Origin: Allobrachymonas sp. | GTDB taxonomy: Bacteria; Pseudomonadota; Gammaproteobacteria; Burkholderiales; Burkholderiaceae | Length of the DNA stretch: 16,359 nt | Direction of reading: 5' to 3' | NCBI GenBank assembly: GCA_030529305.1 | Contig: JAUMXD010000029.1 | Span: 1-16,359 of the forward strand | Shown: piece after piece, positions 1 through 7,082 of the stretch | How the letters are laid out: each line of letters begins with the position of its first letter | Numbering within the stretch: the first letter of the stretch is position 1 | Notes under the pieces: model-generated | What the model was told of the DNA's origin: nothing | The model's input: the letters and a program-made list of their open reading frames with translations, nothing else | The model's database searches: none | Made by a program: the position numbers and the translations under genes

Positions 1-311
1 ATGGGCGCCACGCCAGCCTGCGCAACGGGCACGAATGGCTCACGCGCATCACCGGTGTGGGCTGTGCCCTCACGGCCCTGATTGCCGCCCTGTGCAGCGT
101 GCAAAACAAACATGGCGCAAGCGGCGACTATTGGCGCGCCACCATCGCCGGCATGGCCTGGATGGGCATTGCGGGTGAAATCGCATTTGAAAAAGCCCAG
201 CACGCAGGCATTGGCAGCATGGCCGTGTATTTGCTGGATGCTTTGCAGCAGTTGGATCAGTGTGTATTTAGTGATTATTTGCAATTGTGTGTGATTAAGA
301 TGGCAAAATGA
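1..311 (+). CDS. thiM: Hydroxyethylthiazole kinase ThiM, C-terminal part (5' end outside window)
   Basis: ThiM phosphorylates 4-methyl-5-(2-hydroxyethyl)thiazole with ATP in cytoplasmic thiamine salvage. The reading frame is open from base 3. It contains the family segment RITGVGCALTALIAA, equivalent to the conserved VTGTGC stretch whose cysteine lies in the active site. It is followed by the helical segment IAGEIAFEKAQ and by GIGSMAVYLLDALQQLD, which resemble the C-terminus of E. coli and Bacillus ThiM. Only about the last 102 residues are present, so the start is missing. The final 20 or so codons, after LLDALQQLD, are AT-rich and match nothing I know in the family. They share their composition with the segment that follows, so the native 3' end may have been replaced. 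The family call is quite secure; the natural C-terminus is not. Confidence 0.85.
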   Translation, partial: GRHASLRNGHEWLTRITGVGCALTALIAALCSVQNKHGASGDYWRATIAGMAWMGIAGEIAFEKAQHAGIGSMAVYLLDALQQLDQCVFSDYLQLCVIKMAK

Positions 312-366
312 TTATTTTCTGGTAATTGATTTGTTGCGAAGTTATTGATTATTTGGTTTTCTTTTT

Positions 367-375
367 AGAGGAGGA
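367..375 (+). promoter_or_regulatory. Strong Shine-Dalgarno that sets the start of the 72-aa ORF
   Basis: AGAGGAGGA lies 7 bases before the ATG at 383. It decides the start of the small ORF: the frame stays open further upstream, but no earlier start has such a site. It is the strongest ribosome binding site near the left edge of the window. Confidence 0.65.
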
Positions 376-382
376 TGGCGTT

Positions 383-601
383 ATGGCTCATGAAATAACT
401 TTAGATATTTCAACGAAGTTTGTACTTCGTAAAGATGTTACGGTTGATGTCAAGAAGGATGGGAAAAAGCTGGGAACAATCCTTATTAGCAAAGGGAATA
501 TAGAATGGGTTCCTGCAGGAAATTTTGTTAATAAAAAAAGGCTCTCATGGACTAAATTTGCTGAATTGATGAACTCGGAGGAAAAGGATATAAAAATGTA
601 A
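383..601 (+). CDS. Small AT-rich protein of unknown function (72 aa)
   Basis: This is a 72-residue, lysine-rich soluble protein without signal peptide or membrane segment. It starts at ATG 383 behind a strong Shine-Dalgarno. The middle reads VKKDGKKLGTILISKGNIEW, then a short turn and a C-terminal helix with SWTKFAELM. From memory this layout (KLGTL.ISKG.I.W ... W.KFA.LM) recurs in small proteins scattered in proteobacterial accessory DNA and phage-like regions; I cannot name a function. The coding sequence is strikingly AT-rich (many AAA, ATT and TTT codons) compared with the GC-rich genes on both sides, which points to recent transfer. It stands between thiM and the ubiquinone cluster on the same strand, but nothing links it to either pathway. 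Confidence 0.7.
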   Translation: MAHEITLDISTKFVLRKDVTVDVKKDGKKLGTILISKGNIEWVPAGNFVNKKRLSWTKFAELMNSEEKDIKM

Positions 602-629
602 TTCTGTTGGGCGATAGGACGTTGTAAGG

Positions 630-648
630 ATTGATTTTATAAATCAAT
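630..648. promoter_or_regulatory. Perfect 19-bp palindrome upstream of ubiU (possible operator)
   Basis: ATTGATTT and AAATCAAT form perfect 8-bp arms around the centre TAT. The ends look like FNR/Anr half-sites (TTGAT and ATCAA), but the half-sites are 7 bases apart instead of the 4 of the classical FNR box. It is therefore not a standard site. The centre at 639 lies 62 bases before the chosen ubiU start. A weak -10-like TATGTG at 666-671 would put it about 40 bases upstream of transcription, a typical activator position. There is no T-tract after it, so it is not an intrinsic terminator. Confidence 0.4.
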
Positions 649-700
649 TGTAAGTTAGTGGTTTTTATGTGACCTAAACATGATTCCGGCTCAACACATG

Positions 701-1723
701 TCTCCTTGGCACAAACCCGAACTGGTCTGCCCCGCAGGCAGCCTGCCTGCGCTCAAGACGGCGGTCGATCATGGGGCCGATTGCGTCTATCTGGGCTTTC
801 GCGATGCGACCAATGCGCGCAATTTCGCGGGCCTGAACTTTGATGTCGCCGCCATCGCCAGCGGCTTGCAATACGCCCACGCGCGGGGCTGCAAGGTGCT
901 GCTGGCGCTTAACACCTATCCGCAGGCCGGGCGCGAGCAGGTGTGGCAAAGCGCCATCGACCGCGCGGCTGAATTGGGCATCGACGCGGTGATTCTGGCC
1001 GACCCCGGCCTCATGGCCTATGCCAAGCAGCGGCACCCGAATCTGCGCCTGCACTTGTCGGTGCAGGCATCGGCCACGCATGCGGCGGCCATTCAGCTTT
1101 ATCACGAGCAATTCAACATCGCGCGCGCCGTGCTGCCGCGCGTACTCTCGCTGGAGCAGGTGCGCCAGCTTGCGGGCAAAACGGCAGTCGAATTGGAAGT
1201 GTTCGGCTTTGGCAGCTTGTGCGTCATGGCCGAAGGGCGTTGCGCCTTGTCGTCTTACGCCACGGGCGAATCGCCCAACACCCACGGCGTGTGCTCGCCT
1301 GCCAAGGCCGTGCGCTGGCAAGAAACCCCCAAGGGGCTGGAGGCGCGCCTGGGCGGTGTGCTGATCGACCGCTACCGCCCCAACGAAAACGCCGGCTACC
1401 CCACCCTGTGCAAGGGCCGCTTCGATGTGGGTGAAGTGTGCGGCCAAGACGGCTACTACGCCATCGAAGAACCCACCAGCCTGAACACGCTCGAAATATT
1501 GCCCGAGCTGATGCGCATGGGCATCAGCGCCATCAAGATCGAAGGCCGCCAGCGCAGCCCGGCCTACGTCAAGCAAGTGACGCAAGTCTGGCGCCAGGCC
1601 ATTGATGCCTGCCACGCCCAGCCCGAGCGCTACCAGCCCCGCGCAGACTGGATGCAGGCGCTGAGCCAACTCTCGGAAGGGCAACAGCAAACGCTGGGCG
1701 CTTACCACCGGCCGTGGAAATGA
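701..1723 (+). CDS. ubiU: UbiU, U32-family [4Fe-4S] protein of O2-independent ubiquinone hydroxylation
   Basis: UbiU acts with UbiV in the oxygen-independent hydroxylation steps of ubiquinone synthesis. The product matches E. coli UbiU (YhbU) almost end to end, from PELVCPAGSLPALK to LGAYHRPWK. The four cluster-binding cysteines of E. coli (169, 176, 193, 232) are all present as C174, C181, C198 and C237, at a constant offset of five. ESPNTHGVCSPA, YPTLCKGR and IKIEGRQRSPAYV are family landmarks. I chose ATG 701 (340 aa) because it gives the N-terminus closest to the family. ATG 680 in frame would add seven residues; neither has a clear Shine-Dalgarno. It heads the ubiU-ubiV-ubiT-ubiX-ubiD cluster and has a palindrome upstream. 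The older label for this family is peptidase U32. Confidence 0.93.
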   Translation, partial: SPWHKPELVCPAGSLPALKTAVDHGADCVYLGFRDATNARNFAGLNFDVAAIASGLQYAHARGCKVLLALNTYPQAGREQVWQSAIDRAAELGIDAVILADPGLMAYAKQRHPNLRLHLSVQASATHAAAIQLYHEQFNIARAVLPRVLSLEQVRQLAGKTAVELEVFGFGSLCVMAEGRCALSSYATGESPNTHGVCSPAKAVRWQETPKGLEARLGGVLIDRYRPNENAGYPTLCKGRFDVGEVCGQDGYYAIEEPTSLNTLEILPELMRMGISAIKIEGRQRSPAYVKQVTQVWRQAIDACHAQPERYQPRADWMQALSQLSEGQQQTLGAYHRPWK

Positions 1724-1863
1724 GGGCTGCCCTAGCCGCTGGCGCCACGGATGATGGTGCGCCCGGCCCGCGCCCGCATTACGGCAAAGAGTATTACGGC
1801 TGCTTCGTGCGCGATCTGGACGGCCACAAGATCGAAGCGATGGCCTGGTTGGAGGATGAATAA
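1720..1863 (+). pseudogene. C-terminal remnant of a glyoxalase/VOC-superfamily protein
   Basis: This frame encodes 47 residues ending in GPRPHYGKEYYGCFVRDLDG followed by HKIEAMAWLEDE and a stop. This is the typical last beta-strand module of small VOC (glyoxalase/bleomycin-resistance) proteins of the 'GLRPHY..YY.AFV.DPDG..IEAV' type, including the terminal metal-ligand-type glutamate in IEA. The first two thirds of a VOC protein (about 120-130 aa) are absent. The first in-frame ATG (1720) overlaps the ubiU stop as ATGA, so the remnant could still be translated by coupling, but on its own it could not form a VOC fold. It probably marks a deletion or gene replacement that joined ubiU to the end of a former VOC gene. 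No promoter or Shine-Dalgarno of its own is visible. Confidence 0.7.
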
Positions 1864-2007
1864 AAATTCAAACCTGGCTGTTGGGCAGCGCTTACGATTG
1901 AGCACTCGATTGGTAGGCGCTGTGCAGCAGCCGTGTTGTTTGCAGCCCCGCAGCTTGCCCGTTATTGATTCACTTGCTGTTCATACCCGTTACGAAAGAC
2001 ATTCTCC

Positions 2008-2901
2008 ATGCAACTCGCTCTTGGCCCCGTTCTGTATTACTGGTCGCGTGAAGCGGTGCTGAGCTTTTACGAGCAGATGGCCGCTGCCGCGGTGGACGTG
2101 ATCTATCTGGGTGAGGTGGTGTGCTCGCGCCGCCATGAGCTGCGCCTGCCCGATTGGCTGGCGCTGGCGCAGGATTTGCGCCAGGCGGGCAAAACCGTGG
2201 TGCTGTCCACGCAGGTGCTGGTGGAATCGGGGCCAGACGCCAGCACCATGCGGCGCATTGCGGGCAATGGCGACTTTGTGGTGGAGGCCAACGACATGGG
2301 CGCGGTGCAGGTGCTGGCCAGCAGCGGCCAGCCCTTTGTGGCCGGGCCGCATCTGAATGTGTACAACCGCTTGTCGCTCAACTGGCTGGCCGAACAGGGC
2401 GCGCAGCGTTGGGTGGCCCCGCTGGAGATGCGGCACAGCGACCTGGCCCTGCTGCAAGCACAGCGCCCGGCCGACGTGCAGACCGAGGTGTTTGCGCTGG
2501 GGCGCATGCCGCTGGCGTTTTCGGCGCGCTGCTTCACGGCGCGGCAGCGCAATCTGCGCAAGGATGAATGCGGCTTCAGCTGCATCAAGCACCCTGATGG
2601 CCTGTTGCTCAAAACCCGCGAGGGGGAGGACTTTCTGGTGCTCAACGGCATCCAGACCCAATCGGCGCGGCTGTGCAACCTCATCCACGAGCTGCCTGCG
2701 TTGCGGCAGATGGGCGTGGAGGTGCTGCGGCTCAGCCCCCAATCCAGCCACATGGCAGAGATCATCGCCACTTGGCGCGATGCCCTGCAAGGCACAATCA
2801 CCCCCGCCGAGGCCGCCCGCTGCCTGCAACCGCTGCTGGTGGCGCCATCGTGCAACGGCTATTGGCACGGCACGGCAGGCATGAAACAGGTACACGCATG
2901 A
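2008..2901 (+). CDS. ubiV: UbiV, U32-family [4Fe-4S] partner of UbiU
   Basis: UbiV forms a heterodimer with UbiU in oxygen-independent ubiquinone synthesis. The 297-aa product aligns along its length with E. coli UbiV (YhbV, 292 aa), from LGPVLYYW to DCNGYW-like CNGYWHGTAG. The four iron-sulfur ligands of E. coli (C39, C180, C193, C197) correspond to C39, C175, C188 and C192, with the same 13- and 4-residue spacing of the last three. ARCFTARQ and LRKDEC are characteristic. ATG 2008 gives the family N-terminus directly; its Shine-Dalgarno is weak. It is separated from ubiU by about 280 bp holding the VOC remnant, so it may have a start signal of its own. A half-site-like TTGATTCAC lies at about 1965, too poor to call. 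The stop overlaps the ubiT start (ATGA), indicating translational coupling. Confidence 0.94.
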   Translation: MQLALGPVLYYWSREAVLSFYEQMAAAAVDVIYLGEVVCSRRHELRLPDWLALAQDLRQAGKTVVLSTQVLVESGPDASTMRRIAGNGDFVVEANDMGAVQVLASSGQPFVAGPHLNVYNRLSLNWLAEQGAQRWVAPLEMRHSDLALLQAQRPADVQTEVFALGRMPLAFSARCFTARQRNLRKDECGFSCIKHPDGLLLKTREGEDFLVLNGIQTQSARLCNLIHELPALRQMGVEVLRLSPQSSHMAEIIATWRDALQGTITPAEAARCLQPLLVAPSCNGYWHGTAGMKQVHA

Positions 2902-3557
2902 TGCACACACAGCGCTCTTTTCAACAATCGTTCCAGGCAACATCCCAAGGCGCGGCTGATGGCGCAGGCCGCGCGGATGCTGCTTTTACCATTCCCGCAC
3001 CCGTGGCGGCAGCCTTGTCTGTGCTGCCCGCGGCGCCGGGCAGCGTGGCTTTTGCCAGTGGCTTGAATTTGCTGCTGGCCCCGCACATTCCGGCCGATGT
3101 GGGCGAGGCGCTGCGCCAGCGCCACTTGCGCGTGCAGGTGCGTGATGCGCGCCTGGCTTTTGATGTGTGCTGGAACGGGCAAGCCTTTACGCTCTACACC
3201 GACCAGGCCAATCAGACACCTGACTTGAAAACACCTGATTTGACCATTGCCGCCACAGCCGCCGATTTTTGGGCGCTGGCGCGGCGTGAGCAAGACCCCG
3301 ACACCTTGTTCTTTGCCCGCCGTTTGGTGATGGAAGGCGACACCGAACTGGGCCTGATGGTAAAGAACATGATCGACGCCATCGACTTGCCCGTGTTTGA
3401 CCCCCGCCACTGGCGCCTGCCTGCGCCGCGCGCGGTGGCAAACAGCTTGTGGCAGGCTCTGCCGCTGCTGTCATCGGCCTGGTCGCTTTTGCCAGCAGGG
3501 CCGTTTGGGGGCAAACCTTTTGGCCCCAAACCACGCGGCCGCGAACCGCAACCGTAA
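2898..3557 (+). CDS. ubiT: UbiT, SCP2-domain lipid-binding factor of anaerobic ubiquinone synthesis
   Basis: UbiT is the counterpart of UbiJ in O2-independent ubiquinone synthesis: an SCP2 (sterol carrier protein 2) domain that presents the hydrophobic precursors. The family signature is nearly identical to E. coli UbiT (YhbT): REQDPDTLFFARRLVMEGDT followed by ELGLMVKNMIDAIDL, residues about 130-163. The protein is 219 aa, longer than the E. coli one (about 174) by an Ala/Gly-rich N-terminal stretch of about 30 residues and a Pro/Gly-rich tail. ATG 2898 overlaps the ubiV stop; a second ATG follows at once at 2901. A short in-frame near-duplication (TPDLK-TPDLT, about 3218-3242) sits in a loop before the signature. 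The gene ends 10 bp before ubiX. Confidence 0.92.
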   Translation: MMHTQRSFQQSFQATSQGAADGAGRADAAFTIPAPVAAALSVLPAAPGSVAFASGLNLLLAPHIPADVGEALRQRHLRVQVRDARLAFDVCWNGQAFTLYTDQANQTPDLKTPDLTIAATAADFWALARREQDPDTLFFARRLVMEGDTELGLMVKNMIDAIDLPVFDPRHWRLPAPRAVANSLWQALPLLSSAWSLLPAGPFGGKPFGPKPRGREPQP

Positions 3558-3567
3558 AGGGCCGCGC

Positions 3568-4332
3568 ATGAATATGGCCGTCATCACGCCCCAGCCGCAT
3601 CCCGAAACTCTCCAGGCACTGCAATCAGCACACATGCCAGTGCAGGGTCAGCCGCGCCGCATTGTGGTGGGCATCACCGGTGCCAGCGGCGCCCTGCTGG
3701 GTGTGCAGTTGCTGCGCCTGCTGCGCGATCTGCCAGGAGTGGAAAGTCATCTGGTCGTGTCAGACGCAGGCTGGCTCACCCTGCGACACGAAACGGATCT
3801 GAGCCGACAAGAGCTCATCGCCTTGGCGCACCGCCACTACGGTTGCGCTGAAATTGGCGCGGCCATTGCCAGTGGCTCCTTCGTCACGGGCGGCATGGTG
3901 ATCGCGCCTTGCTCCATGCGCAGCCTCGCGGCGGTGGCGCACGGCCTGGCCGATAACCTGCTCACCCGCGCGGCAGACGTGACGCTGAAAGAACGCCGCC
4001 CGCTGGTGCTGTTGGCGCGCGAAGCGCCGCTGAACCTGGCGCACCTTCGCAATATGCTGGCCGTGACGGAAATGGGCGGCATCATCTTTCCGCCCGTACC
4101 AGCGTATTACCGCCAGCCGCAAACCCTGCAAGAAGCGACACTGCACACTGCCCAGCGTGTGCTGCATCTGCTGGGGCTGGGGGCGGGTGCATTGGGTGCG
4201 GCTGACGAGGCACCTGCACCTGACGCAGCCGCTTGGCAATGGCAGGGGCTGACCGCGCAGCGTGCGCCCGCAATTTCTGCGTCGCCAGCAGAGCACGCAG
4301 CCTCTGCCGTGGCGGCGTCGGCCAAGCCATAA
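3568..4332 (+). CDS. ubiX: UbiX flavin prenyltransferase
   Basis: UbiX joins dimethylallyl phosphate to FMN to make prenyl-FMN, the cofactor of UbiD. The Rossmann-type flavin motif [13 protein letters not shown] is at residues 33-45 and [14 protein letters not shown] at 113-126. The residues known from Pseudomonas UbiX (R122, K129, R139, E140, Y169, R185) appear as R134, K141, R151, E152, Y181 and R197 with a constant offset of 12. The protein is 254 aa against about 190-210 usual. It has about 28 extra N-terminal residues and an Ala-rich, probably disordered tail of about 45 residues. ATG 3568 is chosen because AAAGG precedes it at good distance; ATG 3634 would give a family-length N-terminus but has no ribosome binding site. 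It is followed 23 bp later by ubiD, its client. Confidence 0.93.
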   Translation: MNMAVITPQPHPETLQALQSAHMPVQGQPRRIVVGITGASGALLGVQLLRLLRDLPGVESHLVVSDAGWLTLRHETDLSRQELIALAHRHYGCAEIGAAIASGSFVTGGMVIAPCSMRSLAAVAHGLADNLLTRAADVTLKERRPLVLLAREAPLNLAHLRNMLAVTEMGGIIFPPVPAYYRQPQTLQEATLHTAQRVLHLLGLGAGALGAADEAPAPDAAAWQWQGLTAQRAPAISASPAEHAASAVAASAKP

Positions 4333-4355
4333 CCCAGCTTCTATCCAGCATCAAC

Positions 4356-5840
4356 ATGGCCTACAAAGATTTGCGTGAATTCATGGCTCAGCTCGAAGCG
4401 GCGGGCCAATTGCAGCGCGTGGCACAAAGCGTTTCTCCCGTGCTGGAGATGACAGCCGTGTGCGACCATGTGTTGCGCCACCAGGGGCCAGCCTTGTTGT
4501 TCGAGCAGGTGGCCGGGCACAGCATGCCGGTGCTGGGCAATCTGTTTGGCACCACCCAGCGCGTGGCGCAAGCCATGGGCATGGCCGATTTGCAAAACCT
4601 GCGCGAACTGGGCCGGGTGCTGGCAACGTTGAAAGCGCCGCCCGCACCCGGCAGCATGCGCGATGTGCTGGGCATGGGCGGCCTGCTCAAAAAACTGTGG
4701 CAAATGTCGCCGCACACCGTGCGCAGCGCGCCTTGCCAAGAGCAGGTGTGGGAAGGGGCTGATGTGGACCTGCACCGCCTGCCCATTCAGCACTGCTGGC
4801 CGGGCGATGTGGCGCCGCTCATCACCTGGGGGCTGGTCATTACGCGCGGCCCGCGCAAAAAGCGGCAAAACCTGGGCATCTACCGGCAGCAATTGCTTTC
4901 ACACAATCAGCTCATCATGCGCTGGTTGCCGCATCGCGGTGGCGCGCTGGATTTTCGCGATCACGCGCTGATGCACCCTGGGCAGCCTTTTCCCATCGCG
5001 GTGGCCATTGGCGCAGACCCCGCCACCATGCTGGGGGCGGTCACGCCTGTGCCCGATACCTTGTCTGAATACCAATTCGCCGGCCTACTGCGCGGTCACC
5101 GCACGGACATTGCACCGGCTCTGGGCGTGCCATTGCATGTGCCCGCGCACGCTGAAATGGTGCTGGAGGGCCACATCCAGCCCGATGCGAACCACCCCAG
5201 CGGCTACGCCCACGCGCTGGAAGGCCCCTTTGGCGACCACACAGGCTACTACAACGAGCAGGCGGAATTTCCCGTGCTCACCGTCGATCGCATCACGCTG
5301 CGCCGCCAGCCGATTTACCACTCCACTTACACCGGCAAGCCGCTGGACGAACCGGCTGTGCTGGGCGTGGCGATGAACGAATTGTTCGTGCCCTTGCTGC
5401 AGCAACAGTACCCCGAGATCACCGACTTTTACCTACCGCCCGAAGCCTGCAGCTACCGCATGGCCGTGGTGCAAATCCGCAAGGAATATGCGGGCCACGC
5501 GCGGCGCGTGATGATGGGTGTGTGGAGCTTTTTGCGCCAGTTCATGTACACCAAGTTCATCGTGGTGGTGGATGAAGATGTGAACGCGCGCGACTGGGGC
5601 GACGTGGTTTGGGCCATGAGCACGCGCATGGACCCCGCGCGCGACACTGTCATCATGGAGCACACGCCGATCGATTACCTGGACTTTGCCTCGCCCGTGA
5701 GCGGCCTGGGCAGCAAAATGGGGCTGGACGCCACCAACAAATGGCCGGGCGAAACGCAGCGCGAATGGGGCCGCCCCATCGTGATGGATGCCGATGTGCA
5801 GGCGCGCGCCAAAGCCCTGTGCGATGAACTGGGTTTGTGA
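4356..5840 (+). CDS. ubiD: UbiD 3-octaprenyl-4-hydroxybenzoate decarboxylase
   Basis: UbiD decarboxylates 3-polyprenyl-4-hydroxybenzoate using prenyl-FMN supplied by UbiX. The 494-aa product covers the full length of E. coli UbiD (497 aa). Landmarks are PLITWGL and [10 protein letters not shown] (N172 and nearby residues of the cofactor site), [26 protein letters not shown], the active-site segment [13 protein letters not shown] (E289), YHSTYTGKP, and the C-terminal MDPARDTV and [19 protein letters not shown]. The start [10 protein letters not shown] matches the family N-terminus. It is the last gene of the ubiquinone cluster; no intrinsic terminator is evident after it. Base use is very GC-rich, like its cluster neighbours. 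Confidence 0.96.
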   Translation: MAYKDLREFMAQLEAAGQLQRVAQSVSPVLEMTAVCDHVLRHQGPALLFEQVAGHSMPVLGNLFGTTQRVAQAMGMADLQNLRELGRVLATLKAPPAPGSMRDVLGMGGLLKKLWQMSPHTVRSAPCQEQVWEGADVDLHRLPIQHCWPGDVAPLITWGLVITRGPRKKRQNLGIYRQQLLSHNQLIMRWLPHRGGALDFRDHALMHPGQPFPIAVAIGADPATMLGAVTPVPDTLSEYQFAGLLRGHRTDIAPALGVPLHVPAHAEMVLEGHIQPDANHPSGYAHALEGPFGDHTGYYNEQAEFPVLTVDRITLRRQPIYHSTYTGKPLDEPAVLGVAMNELFVPLLQQQYPEITDFYLPPEACSYRMAVVQIRKEYAGHARRVMMGVWSFLRQFMYTKFIVVVDEDVNARDWGDVVWAMSTRMDPARDTVIMEHTPIDYLDFASPVSGLGSKMGLDATNKWPGETQREWGRPIVMDADVQARAKALCDELGL

Positions 5841-6276
5841 GGGCGTGCTGCCGTTCAAGGGCGGCATAACGTTGATCAAGGGTCGGCAAAAGTACCAATC
5901 AAGGGCAAAGCGCTAAGCAAAGGGTGAGTTTCCGAGGCTTGGTTGAGGCCTGGTGTGGTGAAACTAGATATGGTTTGGGGCGCGAGCGCTCCATTCATTC
6001 CTTTGCCTTGCCTTTGAAAAGAGCCGCGTATTCAGCTGATCAACAGTCTCTGAGGCCAAGCTCAGCCAGGGCAAAGCAAGCCGTTCAACACAGCAAACCA
6101 CGTAGTGCCCAAGGTAGGAAATGATGGGGTTTGTGCACAAGCTCACGTTTGCCTTGTGAGTGTTTGTAAAAAAGGGCTGTTTCAGAAACACTTGGCTTGT
6201 TGGGGGCGGCAGAGTCTGCCATCATGCGCGCTTCGTGCTTGGGCGATACCCGGGCTTTTTTTGAAAGGAAAACAAG
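5841..6276. other. 436-bp gene-free spacer between ubiD and the ACP-like gene
   Basis: No ORF here resembles a protein I know. A 5-bp stem with an 8-base loop (TGCCG/CGGCA, 5849-5866) follows ubiD but has no T-tract. AGTGTTT (6159-6165) and AAACACT (6186-6192) form a 7-bp inverted repeat. GGCAGA-G-TCTGCC (6208-6220) is a short perfect palindrome about 57 bp before the next gene. The promoter of the ACP-like gene must lie here, but I cannot point to convincing -35/-10 boxes. Confidence 0.4.
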
Positions 6277-6984
6277 ATGAAATTGAATGCATGGAAAGTG
6301 GGTTCGGGCGTGGCGCTGTTGGCTGCGGCATGGGGTTTTGCCAGCCCGGCACTGGCTGCTGGCGGCACCGTTTCTTATGCCTGCCAAAACGGCAAATCGG
6401 TGAATGTGCGTTACCAGTTCAACTCCGCTGGCATCCCCACCACTGCGCAAGCGGTGCTTAAGGGTGCCAACCGCGTCATGCGCTATGACATGAACAGCTC
6501 CGACAATGTGGATACATTCATGAAAGACAGCCGTGGCTATCGCTTGAGCTCGGGCTATCTGGACGTGAACAACTACCAGACCAACAGCATCAACATCAAT
6601 GCGCCCAGTGGCGAAATCCTGTTCAAAAGCTGCAGCCCCAAGAGTAGCCGTGCCACGCACGACCATGGGGCAGATCGCCACAGCAGCGCCAAACAGAGCA
6701 ACAGCGTGGCTTATGTTTGCCAGAACAACCGCCGCTTGAACGTGCGCTATCAGTTCAACTCGGCTGGCATCCCCACGCGTGCAACTGCTACCATTCAGGG
6801 CAGAAACCGCACGCTGAGCTACAACCAGAATGTTTCTAACGATGTGGATACCGTTTTCACGGGCCAAGGCTATCGCTTGAGCGCTGGCTACATCGATAGC
6901 AACAACTATCGCACCGAAGGCGGCCTGATCGTGACTTCGCCCAACAACCAGCTGCTTTACAAAAATTGCAACCCTGTGCGATAA
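6277..6984 (+). CDS. Secreted tandem-domain protein of the adhesin complex protein (ACP) / lysozyme-inhibitor family
   Basis: The 235-aa product begins with a clear signal peptide (hydrophobic core 9-22, cleavage after ASPALA at residue 27) and is exported to the periplasm or surface. The mature part is two copies of one domain, residues about 31-120 and 143-233. Each starts with V(S/A)Y.CQN and continues with VRYQFNSAGIPT, DNVDT or NDVDT, GYRLS.GY.D.NNY and F/YK.C.P. This resembles Neisseria ACP, a C-type lysozyme inhibitor and adhesin of about 100 mature residues with a single such domain. One cysteine pair per copy (C36/C119 and C148/C231) fits the disulfide joining the ends of the ACP barrel. 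The copies are joined by a His/Ser-rich linker. A Shine-Dalgarno AAAGGA lies 7 bp before the ATG. The gene is monocistronic. Family assignment is from recalled sequence similarity; lysozyme inhibition is inferred. Confidence 0.8.
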   Translation: MKLNAWKVGSGVALLAAAWGFASPALAAGGTVSYACQNGKSVNVRYQFNSAGIPTTAQAVLKGANRVMRYDMNSSDNVDTFMKDSRGYRLSSGYLDVNNYQTNSININAPSGEILFKSCSPKSSRATHDHGADRHSSAKQSNSVAYVCQNNRRLNVRYQFNSAGIPTRATATIQGRNRTLSYNQNVSNDVDTVFTGQGYRLSAGYIDSNNYRTEGGLIVTSPNNQLLYKNCNPVR

Positions 6985-6994
6985 GTTTGAATTG

Positions 6995-7011
6995 GCCAGA
7001 CAAAGTCTGGC
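6995..7011 (+). repeat. Short hairpin after the ACP-like gene
   Basis: GCCAGAC and GTCTGGC form a perfect 7-bp stem with loop AAA, 10 bases after the stop codon. It has no T-tract and so is not a terminator by itself. Together with the following terminator hairpin it may protect the 3' end of the mRNA. Confidence 0.45.
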
Positions 7012-7025
7012 ATCAAAAGCGCATG

Positions 7026-7058
7026 AAAAAGCCACCTAACAAACAGGTGGCTTTTTTT
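7026..7058. terminator. Bidirectional intrinsic terminator between convergent genes
   Basis: AAAAAGCCACCT (7026-7037) pairs perfectly with AGGTGGCTTTTT (7045-7056) around a 7-base loop, and the T-run extends to 7058. The A-run on the other side gives a T-tract on the minus strand. It can therefore end both the ACP-like transcript and the leftward ABC transporter operon, whose last stop codon is 25 bp away. Confidence 0.9.
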
Positions 7059-7082
7059 ATGGAAATTTGATCTGAAGCGAAT

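Noticed and set aside
674..1708. 344-aa open frame antisense to ubiU
   Set aside because: Its residues mirror the GC-rich codons of ubiU and resemble no family; ubiU on the other strand is certain. Same for the other long antisense frames over ubiV, ubiX, ubiD and gshB.
1960..1975. FNR box ahead of ubiV (TTGATTCAC...)
   Set aside because: Only one half-site is present; the second half does not match ATCAA.
1751..2062. 103-aa plus-strand frame between ubiU and ubiV
   Set aside because: It is out of frame with the recognisable VOC remnant and runs into ubiV; the protein has no similarity to anything known to me.
5849..5866. Stem-loop just after ubiD as a possible terminator
   Set aside because: Only 5 bp of stem with an 8-base loop and no T-tract.
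5924..6124. 66-aa frame in the ubiD-ACP spacer
   Set aside because: No Shine-Dalgarno, no family features, Arg/Ser-rich composition typical of chance frames.
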